From: Hyphomicrobiales bacterium
Lineage (GTDB): Bacteria > Pseudomonadota > Alphaproteobacteria > Rhizobiales > JAJFHB01
Length of the DNA stretch: 13,265 nt
Reading direction: 5' to 3'
Assembly: GCA_021775795.1 (NCBI GenBank)
Contig: JAJFHB010000498.1
Location: 1 to 13,265, forward strand
Shown here: piece by piece, positions 7,147 through 13,265 of the stretch
Numbering within the stretch: position 1 is the stretch's first letter
Layout of the letters: each line of letters starts with the position of its first letter
Made by a program: the position numbers and the translations under genes
Notes under the pieces: generated by a model
The model's database searches: none
Told to the model about the DNA's origin: nothing
Seen by the model: the letters and a program-made list of their open reading frames with translations, nothing else

Positions 7147-7791
7147 CTAGAACGTCGTACCGCTGCCTGAATTTGCGGCACTGCGCAAGAACGGCAGAAT
7201 GGCACTCGCATTGCCGCCATTGTTCTGAATTTCGGTGGTGAAGGTGTCGCGCAGCACAACCGCCAGCCACAATTGCTTGAAGTAAATGTCGATCACCTTG
7301 AAGGTGCTGCCGTGAGGTTCAACCTTCCAGTTGACCCGTTCATGGTTGCGGCCGCCAAGAAACTTCATTTTGGTTTCAACAATGTATCCATCGCCCGAAG
7401 CACGTGAACGGTTGATATCGAATCCAATGCCGATGAACTTGTCGGAATAATATGACATCGTGTTCGCCATGAATGCCGCAACCAGCTCAAGATACTCTGT
7501 CTTGTCTGCGCCGGTCAGGTCGTCGCGATAACGGCCAAGCCCGAACGTTGCCATGTTGTCCATGTCGATGTGCGCATCCAGAAGCGTCCGGAACGCATTT
7601 GCTGATCCATCCGTGGCTGCTGCGATCAATTCGTCACCGGTTGCCTCGACGAAATTTTCCGCTGCAATCTGTGAGGCAAATGCACTGCCTGATAACAGGC
7701 CAATGCCCGAAACAGCCAGTCCGGTCGCGCCGATGCCCGTGAGCATCTGACGGCGTGTCAAATAGTGTGCGGTGTCAAACTTGTTACGCAT
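7147..7791 (-). CDS. MlaC/Ttg2D-family periplasmic phospholipid-binding protein, Tat-type signal
   Basis: A 214-residue member of the MlaC/Ttg2 family (HpnM-like in some alphaproteobacteria). These are periplasmic proteins that carry phospholipid or hopanoid lipids between the membranes, served by an MlaFEDB ABC complex. The N-terminus has TRRQMLTG with Arg13-Arg14, then a hydrophobic stretch and AFA-SQ, a likely signal peptidase site after residue 39: a twin-arginine signal rather than a plain Sec one. The mature part shows family features such as FRTLLDAHIDMDNMATFGLGRY and the VIDIYFKQLWLA segment near the C-terminus. GGAGAG precedes ATG 7791 at suitable spacing. It is transcribed alone: a terminator follows, and the upstream neighbour is divergent. 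No mlaE, mlaF or mlaD is in the window, so it is an orphan at this locus. Confidence 0.85.
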   Translation of the reverse strand: MRNKFDTAHYLTRRQMLTGIGATGLAVSGIGLLSGSAFASQIAAENFVEATGDELIAAATDGSANAFRTLLDAHIDMDNMATFGLGRYRDDLTGADKTEYLELVAAFMANTMSYYSDKFIGIGFDINRSRASGDGYIVETKMKFLGGRNHERVNWKVEPHGSTFKVIDIYFKQLWLAVVLRDTFTTEIQNNGGNASAILPFLRSAANSGSGTTF

Positions 7792-8136
7792 CAGTCTCTC
7801 CGCTATCCCCTCAAAACGTCTTTACGTTCCTCCCGCTAGGTCGGCGCTGCACAGTTTGTAACGGCAGGCGATAGGGATCAAGGGAATTTGAAGGATTCAC
7901 CACGCAGGCTTGGTAAAAACGGCAAATATCTTTCTTAGAATATTGTGATGATGGGTGCGGGATTGTCGACTTGAGTGCTTCATTAACGTGCAAAAAACTT
8001 CTATCATCGCTCTCGTGCATCCTGGGCGTTGACGTTTGCGCGCACTGGCTAAAACTGAGCGTTGGCAGCGGTTGTCGAGCATTTGCAAGGGCTTAATGGG
8101 GAAACTGCAGACGTGAGTGTTGGCTTGGGAAGAGGC
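7792..8136. other. Divergent intergenic region between the MlaC-family gene and the ABC importer operon
   Basis: These 345 bp must hold promoters for both directions. Rightward, TTGACG (8029-8034) and TAAAAC (8050-8055) form a weak candidate with a short 15-bp spacer. Leftward, TTGATC followed after 15 bp by TACAAA, read on the minus strand in about 7855-7885, is similarly weak. An AT-rich patch with AATAT/ATATT arms lies near 7925-7945. I see no convincing small ORF, RNA gene or strong operator. An open frame beginning with TTG 8062 leads into the binding-protein gene, but its start is better placed at 8137. Confidence 0.4.
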
Positions 8137-10164
8137 ATGAATGCGACGCGCCGCTGGTGTGGCCTGTTGGCTACGTCTGTTGCCTGCCTGCTTGTGGCCG
8201 CTTGTTCAAACAATCCGTATCCCTCTGAAGAGCAAAACGAAAAAATTCAGTATGCGGCGTTTTCGGAGGCTCCGCGCACGCTTGATCCAGCCACTGCCTA
8301 TACAACGTCGGCGCATGTGATCACTGCAAATGTCTATGATACGTTGCTTGAGTATCACTATCTGAACCGGCCTTATGAGCTGATTCCAGGGCTGGCGGAG
8401 GCGCTGCCGGAGGTAGAGCAACTTCTCGACGGGCGTACGGTTTTTACCTTCAGGCTTCGCGATGGCATCATGTTTCAGCGCGATGCAAGTTTTTCCCTGA
8501 ACGACAATGATACCGACAGCCGCAAGGTGACGGCGCATGACTTTGCCTTCCAGTTCGCGCGCCTCGCGGACCCTGCGGTTAACAGTCCGGTTTTCGAGAA
8601 CTTTGCCTCGATAACAGGGTTTCGCGCCTTCCGGGATCTGATAAGCGAACGGCGGCAAGCTGACGAGGCATTCGCTGCCCTGCGGATTGATCAGCAGTAT
8701 GAAGCGCTTGGTGGCGTTCCCGGGATTATTGTGCTCAACGAACTTGAACTTGAGATCGTGCTGGATCAGCAGGATCTGCAGATGCTGTACTGGTTTGCAA
8801 TACCTTTCACGACGCCGGTGCCCTGGGAAGCAGTTGTCTACTGGGACGGAGAAGAAGGGCGCGAGCGTTTCGCTGACCACCCGGTTGGAACCGGACCCTA
8901 TACGCTTTCCGTTTATGACAAGCAGTTTCGCTATGTGCTTGAGCGTAATCCCATGTGGTACGGGGCCATGTACCCTGAATGGCAGGCGCCAGGCGCTGTG
9001 TTCCCCACCGACATCACACAAGAAGATGTCGAGGCACGCCGCGTCAATCCGGAATATGCAGGACGGGCTTTGCCGTTTCTGGACCGGATAGAATACAGAC
9101 GCGAGCGCGAGAGCATTCCGCACTTCAACAAATTGCTGCAGGGCTATTATGACAGCGGCGGTGTCATCAATGAGAGTTTTGATGCCGTGATTGATGGCGA
9201 CCGCCTGTCGCCGGCCATGGTCGAAATGGGAATGGCCCTCGACCAGGTGGTGAGCCCAAGCGTTTTCTATATCGGCTTCAACATGGACGACCCGACGATC
9301 GGCCGTACCGCGGGCGAGCCGGGCCGCCTGCTGCGCCAGGCCATGAGCCTCGTGGTTGATGTGGAACAGTATCTGGAAATCTTCTCCAACGGCCGGGGTG
9401 TTCCGGCACAATCGCCTATTCCTCCCGGCCTGTTTGGCTATGATGATGCCTACAGCAACACGTTTCGCCAGGTCGACATCGACAGGGCGAAGGACCTGAT
9501 GGTGCAGGCGGGTTTTCCTGGTGGTACTGACCCGGCAACGAATGAGCCTCTTAAGCTGACTTTCGATACCGGCAACACGACGGCTCAGGCACAGTTGCGC
9601 TACAAGTATTTCGTGACCGCCTGGCGCCGCCTGGGCATCGATGTGGAGATCGCGGCCACGACCTATAACAAGTTCCAGGAAAAGGTGCGCACTGGCGCCT
9701 ATCAGATCTTCCAGTGGGGCTGGGTGGCGGACTATCCCGACCCGGAGAATTTTCTCTTTCTTCTGGAAAGCGGCAGCGCGCGATCAGCCACGGGCGGGCC
9801 GAATACGGCAAACTTTTCAAACCCGGACTATGACGCGTTGTTTGCGCAGATGTCTGACCGGCCAAGCGATGATGAGCGTCTCCGGTTGATCAATGAGATG
9901 ATAGCTTTGCTCGAGCGGGAGCGGCCGTGGATCGAGCTCTACCATCTGGAGGATTACATTCTTCGCCATGAATGGGTGCTCAATGCAAAACCCATGGGGC
10001 TATCGTATCCAGTCTATAAATATCGGGACATTGATGCCGAACTGCGCAGCGAAAGCCGGGAGACCTGGAACCAGCCGGTGCGCTGGCCGCTCTATGCCAT
10101 CATCTTGTTGATGGTTGCCGCAACAGTGCCCGCTATTCGCACACTCTACAGGGAGCGTCAGTGA
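8137..10164 (+). CDS. Family 5 ABC transporter substrate-binding lipoprotein with C-terminal membrane anchor
   Basis: A 675-residue extracytoplasmic solute receptor of the peptide/nickel (SBP_bac_5) family, which captures ligand in the periplasm for import. The start ATG 8137 has GGAAGAGG just upstream. Residues 1-22 form a lipoprotein signal ending in LLVAAC, with Cys23 the predicted lipid-modified residue. Family features follow: EAPRTLDPA early in the mature part, the VGTGPY loop in the first third, and GWVADYPDPENFLFLL toward the C-terminal third, a hallmark of peptide receptors. Unusually, the last 27 residues are a membrane segment (WPLYAIILLMVAATVPAI) with a basic tail (RTLYRERQ), so the protein appears anchored at both ends. 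It is longer than the usual 500-550 residues. It opens the operon, and its TGA overlaps the next ATG by one base (TGATG). The ligand may be a peptide, but opines, sugars or other oligomers are possible. Confidence 0.93.
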   Translation: MNATRRWCGLLATSVACLLVAACSNNPYPSEEQNEKIQYAAFSEAPRTLDPATAYTTSAHVITANVYDTLLEYHYLNRPYELIPGLAEALPEVEQLLDGRTVFTFRLRDGIMFQRDASFSLNDNDTDSRKVTAHDFAFQFARLADPAVNSPVFENFASITGFRAFRDLISERRQADEAFAALRIDQQYEALGGVPGIIVLNELELEIVLDQQDLQMLYWFAIPFTTPVPWEAVVYWDGEEGRERFADHPVGTGPYTLSVYDKQFRYVLERNPMWYGAMYPEWQAPGAVFPTDITQEDVEARRVNPEYAGRALPFLDRIEYRRERESIPHFNKLLQGYYDSGGVINESFDAVIDGDRLSPAMVEMGMALDQVVSPSVFYIGFNMDDPTIGRTAGEPGRLLRQAMSLVVDVEQYLEIFSNGRGVPAQSPIPPGLFGYDDAYSNTFRQVDIDRAKDLMVQAGFPGGTDPATNEPLKLTFDTGNTTAQAQLRYKYFVTAWRRLGIDVEIAATTYNKFQEKVRTGAYQIFQWGWVADYPDPENFLFLLESGSARSATGGPNTANFSNPDYDALFAQMSDRPSDDERLRLINEMIALLERERPWIELYHLEDYILRHEWVLNAKPMGLSYPVYKYRDIDAELRSESRETWNQPVRWPLYAIILLMVAATVPAIRTLYRERQ

Positions 10165-11150
10165 TGTTTGCCTATATCGTGCGAAGGCTGGCTTACGGCG
10201 CCGTGACCGTTCTTGGCGTGTTGTTGCTGTTGTTTGTTTTGTTTTTTGCAATCGCTGATCCCGATGACATTGCGCGTCAGGCCATTGGTGAGCGTGCCTC
10301 TGCGGAGGTCTACGAGCAGTGGAAAGTCAATCACGGCTATGACAAGCCGCTGGTCATCAATGCGGAACACGGAGTGCTTGAACCTGGCCGGTATACGGAC
10401 ACGCTTTTGTTTGAACACTATCGCTCAATGCTGACATTCGATTTCGGTCGCTCTGATGCCGATGATGTTCCAATAGCGGAGCGGCTTCGGCAGGGGGCAC
10501 TTCCAAGTCTGAGCCTGACATTACCGCTCTTTGCGCTCAGCCTGGTTGTCGGTGTGTTTTTTGCTCTGCTGGTTGCTTTCTTCAGAGACACTTACGTGGA
10601 TTTTGCCGTCCTCGTCATGTGCATGCTGGCCATGAGCGTTGCCAGTCTCATTTACATCATCGCCGGCCAGTATCTGATCGGCCTTACTCTCAAGTGGTTT
10701 CCCATATCGGGTTTTGACGCGGACCCAGCTCTTGTTATCCGCTTTCTGGCGCTCCCCATCATCATTGGTGTTATCGCCAGCTTTGGCGGGGATGTTCGGC
10801 TTTACCGGACCGTCTTTATTGAAGAAACAAACAAGGATTATGTGCGAACGGCGCGTGCAAAAGGTTGTGGTGATGCCCGTGTAATGGTGCGGCACGTCCT
10901 GAGGAATGCGCTCATTCCCATTCTCACCAGTGTGGTACTGGCAATCCCGTTCCTGTTTGTCGGGTCCTTGCTGTTTGAGAATTTCTTCGGCATTCCGGGA
11001 CTGGGAGCCATCACTGTTGAAGCTATCAATGGCAATGATTTTTCGACGTTACGCACGATGGTTTACATCAGTGCCCTGCTGTTTATCGTGGCGCAGATAC
11101 TGACGGACATCAGCTACACGCTGGCTGATCCGCGCGTACGGCTGAGTTAG
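10164..11150 (+). CDS. ABC importer inner-membrane permease, DppB/OppB type
   Basis: A 328-residue permease of a family 5 ABC importer, one of two subunits forming the membrane pore. It starts at ATG 10164, overlapping the preceding stop by one base, with AGGGAG at 10150-10155; a GTG at 10161 would add one residue. The N-terminal FAYIVRRLAYGAVTVLG leads into the first membrane helix, and there is a periplasmic section up to about residue 110, as usual in DppB. Four to five further helices follow. The cytoplasmic EAA loop, which docks to the ATPase, is RTARAKGCGDARVMVRHVLR near residues 225-245. The C-terminus ends in TLADPRVRLS, matching the typical YALLDPRIR ending. The next permease starts 7 bp later. 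Confidence 0.93.
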   Translation: MFAYIVRRLAYGAVTVLGVLLLLFVLFFAIADPDDIARQAIGERASAEVYEQWKVNHGYDKPLVINAEHGVLEPGRYTDTLLFEHYRSMLTFDFGRSDADDVPIAERLRQGALPSLSLTLPLFALSLVVGVFFALLVAFFRDTYVDFAVLVMCMLAMSVASLIYIIAGQYLIGLTLKWFPISGFDADPALVIRFLALPIIIGVIASFGGDVRLYRTVFIEETNKDYVRTARAKGCGDARVMVRHVLRNALIPILTSVVLAIPFLFVGSLLFENFFGIPGLGAITVEAINGNDFSTLRTMVYISALLFIVAQILTDISYTLADPRVRLS

Positions 11151-11157
11151 GCGGATC

Positions 11158-12189
11158 ATGATGGTATGGCTTCCAAATATGATCGTTGTCGCACTGCTGG
11201 CTGGTGCGTTCATCTTGTTTCGCACGGTACGTCGAAACCGGTTTTGGACGGAATCGATTGCCAGGCTTTGGCGTCGCCGGCGGTTTTCACTCATCATCAT
11301 CGGTTTGTATCTGGCTGTCGCCCTTCTGGACACGATCTCCTGGGTCGGAGGCAGCGCTTCTGAGAACGCCAGCGATGTGGTTGCCGCACACAAACCTCGA
11401 AGTGTTATCGACCGTATATTTCAGCCCGACAGCTTTATGGAAATCAGTTATTCGGAACCCTTTGCCGATGTGGGTTTCTATGGAGAACAGCCTCTGGCTC
11501 ATCCCGGAAAGCACATTCTGGGGACCGATATCCTTGGGCAGGATGTTTTTTACCGCAGCCTGAAGGGCGTGAAAATTGCTCTCCTTATCGGCGGCCTGAC
11601 CACATTGATCGTCATCCCGATTGCCCTCATATTCGGGTTGGCGGCAGGTTATTTTGGGGGCCGGGTGGATGATGTTGTTTTTTTTGTCATGTCGACCCTG
11701 GCATCGATTCCCAACCTCCTCTTGCTGATCGCTCTGATCATTGTGCTGGGTACCGGGCCGGTTCAGGTCTGCGTGGCGCTTGGTGTTACAGGCTGGGTGG
11801 GCTTTTGCCGCTTGACCCGTGGTGAGACGCTTAAGTTGAGAGAAGCGGATTATGTGCAGGCGGCCAAAGCGCTTGGCGCCTCGCATTTGAGAATCATCAC
11901 ACGCCACATAATTCCAAACCTGGCGCATCTGATTGTGATCACTTTCGCACTTCAGTTTACCGGTCTTGTGTTGGCCGAAACGGTTCTTGCCTACCTTGGT
12001 ATTGGCCTCGATGGCAGCTGGGGGCAAATGATCGATCAGGCTCGAAACGAGCTTTCCCGATCGCCGGTGATCTGGTGGAACCTGGCCGGTGCCACTGTGC
12101 TGCTCTTCACGCTCGTGTTGTGTGTCAATCTTTGTGCGGACGCCCTGCGCGACATCCTCGACCCGCGGACGCGGAAGGAAGCGCAATGA
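11158..12189 (+). CDS. ABC importer inner-membrane permease, DppC/OppC type, with extra N-terminal helix
   Basis: A 343-residue partner of the preceding permease. The DppC-type entry motif ILGTDILGQDVFYRSLKG lies near residues 120-140, and the EAA loop EADYVQAAKALGASHLRII near 225-245. The C-terminus carries ADALRDILDPRTR, as in the family. The N-terminal architecture differs from DppC: a first hydrophobic segment (residues 5-22) precedes a basic stretch and then the usual first helix (about 41-60). Standard DppC proteins begin with the latter, so this one seems to have an extra transmembrane helix. The start is ATG 11158, with a second ATG directly after and a partial ribosome site in AGGCGG. 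Its TGA overlaps the next gene's ATG by 4 bp. Confidence 0.92.
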   Translation: MMVWLPNMIVVALLAGAFILFRTVRRNRFWTESIARLWRRRRFSLIIIGLYLAVALLDTISWVGGSASENASDVVAAHKPRSVIDRIFQPDSFMEISYSEPFADVGFYGEQPLAHPGKHILGTDILGQDVFYRSLKGVKIALLIGGLTTLIVIPIALIFGLAAGYFGGRVDDVVFFVMSTLASIPNLLLLIALIIVLGTGPVQVCVALGVTGWVGFCRLTRGETLKLREADYVQAAKALGASHLRIITRHIIPNLAHLIVITFALQFTGLVLAETVLAYLGIGLDGSWGQMIDQARNELSRSPVIWWNLAGATVLLFTLVLCVNLCADALRDILDPRTRKEAQ

Positions 12190-13169
12190 GCAGGGCGTTG
12201 GTGGAACTGCAGAATCTGAAAGTTACGTTTCCGACACCGCAAGGGCGCGTCGCCGTTGTGGATGATGTGTCCATCAGCCTTGAAGAGGGCAAGGTCCTGG
12301 CGCTTGTCGGCGAGAGCGGTTGCGGCAAGTCGATGACCGCGCTGGCCCTCATGCGTCTTGTGCCAAAACCCGGCCGCATCGAGGACGGCAGCGGCATTCG
12401 TTTCAACGACATAGATGTGCCGACGCTGTCCGTGCCGGAGATGCGGGCGTTGCGCGGCAATGAGATGTCGATGATCTTCCAGGATTCGATGACCAGTCTC
12501 AATCCGGTGGTGCGGGTTGGTGATCAGGTCGTAGAGGCGATCAGGCTGCATGAACGCATCAGCTACGATGCGGCGCGAAAAAGGGTGTTGGAGCTGTTCG
12601 AACGGGTGGGCATTCCAGATCCTGAGCAACGATTTTCAACCTATCCGCACCTGCTTTCAGGCGGCCTGAAGCAACGGGTAATGATCTCGATGGCTGTGGC
12701 GACACGGCCGCGATTGCTGATCGCGGATGAGCCGACAACCGCGCTCGATGTAACCGTGCAGGCTCAGATACTTGAACTGTTGCGCGAGTTGAAACGCGAG
12801 CTTGGGACGACCATCCTGCTCATCACTCATGATCTGGCAGTGGTCAATGAACTGGCTGACCACGTGGTGGTGATGTATGCGGGCAAGGTCGTTGAGCAGG
12901 CCGAACGCCGGACACTGCTCACCTCAGCCCGGCATCCCTATACGGAAGGCCTCCTTGGAGCCATCCCTCAGCGGGGCGAAAGAGGCAAGGGATTGAACGA
13001 AATTGAAGGCGTGGTGCCGCCGCCGGATGAGTGGCCTGCGGGGTGCCGTTTTTCCTCGCGGTGCAATCAGTTGTTTGCGCCCTGCCGGGATAATGCGCCG
13101 CCGGAGGTTTCCTTTGGCGAAGGCCATGTGGCCTGGTGCCATGCGCTTGATAAGGGGGCCGGCTCGTGA
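12186..13169 (+). CDS. ABC importer ATPase, DppD/OppD type
   Basis: A 327-residue cytoplasmic ATPase that powers the importer; this is the complete one of an expected pair. Motifs in order: Walker A GESGCGKS (42-49), Q-loop IFQDSMTSLNP with Gln99, signature LLSGGLKQRV (156-165), Walker B LLIADEP (177-183) and H-loop His215 in LLITHDLA. The C-terminal oligopeptide-specific domain starts with HPYTEGLLGAIP (250-261). Four cysteines follow: Cys287 (GCRF), Cys293, Cys300 and Cys318. In some DppD-type proteins such a set binds a [4Fe-4S] cluster; here it is inference from the pattern. The start is ATG 12186, in a 4-bp ATGA overlap with the preceding permease, which points to coupled translation. 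The gene overlaps the next by 4 bp as GTGA. Confidence 0.95.
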   Translation: MSRALVELQNLKVTFPTPQGRVAVVDDVSISLEEGKVLALVGESGCGKSMTALALMRLVPKPGRIEDGSGIRFNDIDVPTLSVPEMRALRGNEMSMIFQDSMTSLNPVVRVGDQVVEAIRLHERISYDAARKRVLELFERVGIPDPEQRFSTYPHLLSGGLKQRVMISMAVATRPRLLIADEPTTALDVTVQAQILELLRELKRELGTTILLITHDLAVVNELADHVVVMYAGKVVEQAERRTLLTSARHPYTEGLLGAIPQRGERGKGLNEIEGVVPPPDEWPAGCRFSSRCNQLFAPCRDNAPPEVSFGEGHVAWCHALDKGAGS

Positions 13170-13265
13170 GTGTGCCTGCGCAAAAAGCGTTGCTCGAGAT
13201 CGAAGGGCTGAGCACATGGTTTCCCATCCGCAAAGGCATTTTGCGCAAGACCGTGGGTCATGTGC
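13166..13265 (+). CDS. ABC importer ATPase, DppF/OppF type, 5' end only
   Basis: The first 33 codons of the second ATPase of the importer; the gene runs off the right edge. It starts at GTG 13166, in a GTGA overlap with the preceding ATPase, with AAGGGGG at 13152-13158. The visible part, LLEIEGLSTWFPIRKGILRK then TVGHV, matches the conserved N-terminus of DppF/OppF proteins, where FPI-KG is followed by the basic VKAVDGV strand. No Walker motif is reached within the window. The identification rests on this N-terminal pattern plus the operon order SBP-permease-permease-ATPase-ATPase. Confidence 0.85.
   Translation, partial: MSVPAQKALLEIEGLSTWFPIRKGILRKTVGHV

Noticed and set aside
8062..8136. 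A 25-residue extension of the substrate-binding protein from TTG 8062.
   Set aside because: It would bury the lipoprotein signal; ATG 8137 has a ribosome site and places the lipobox Cys at residue 23.
8206..9411. A 401-codon open frame on the minus strand, antisense to the substrate-binding protein gene.
   Set aside because: Its translation shows no recognisable domain and lies wholly inside a clear, motif-rich gene on the other strand.
11287..12186. A 299-codon open frame on the minus strand, antisense to the second permease.
   Set aside because: It is rich in charged and polar residues with no domain pattern, and mirrors the hydrophobic codons of the real permease gene.

Overview
The window looks like a chromosomal segment of an alphaproteobacterium, possibly Hyphomicrobiales or a relative. 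This rests on moderately high GC, the mix of families (MlaC-type lipid-binding protein, peptide-type ABC importer, a LuxR-type regulator of a kind common in that class, TylF-type methyltransferase) and Gram-negative export signals. It is an inference from gene content. No rRNA, tRNA, CRISPR, insertion sequence or phage gene is visible.

Layout. Bases 1-672 (+) hold the C-terminal catalytic half of a sensor histidine kinase cut by the window edge. Facing it on the minus strand is a two-gene unit: a ureohydrolase (agmatinase/arginase superfamily, 3039-2139) followed by an amidase-signature enzyme (2127-700). The ureohydrolase reading frame is broken near its N-terminus: its two halves lie in different frames, and a conserved segment of about 28-30 codons between them appears to be missing. 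Divergent from this pair is a FrhB/FdhB-type iron-sulfur flavoprotein (3188-4429), then a LuxR-type regulator (4522-5346). Together they suggest a small regulated module handling guanidino or amide compounds, though no substrate can be named.

Bases 7036-5353 (minus) carry two unrelated SAM-dependent methyltransferases in tandem. The second (TylF type) contains a perfect 14-bp inverted repeat in its coding sequence. Upstream on the same strand is a Tat-exported MlaC-family protein (7791-7147), closed by a clear intrinsic terminator at 7123-7089.

After a 345-bp divergent intergenic region, a tightly packed operon runs from 8137 off the right edge: substrate-binding lipoprotein, two permeases, one complete ATPase and the start of a second. 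Genes overlap by 1-4 nt or are 7 nt apart, the usual order of a peptide/opine/nickel-type (family 5) importer. Two parts are unusual: the binding protein has a C-terminal membrane segment as well as a lipobox, and the second permease has an additional N-terminal membrane segment.

I found no clearly unprecedented system. The points most worth checking are the broken ureohydrolase, the long inverted repeat inside the TylF-type gene, the inverted repeat over the promoter of the iron-sulfur flavoprotein, and the doubly anchored binding protein.
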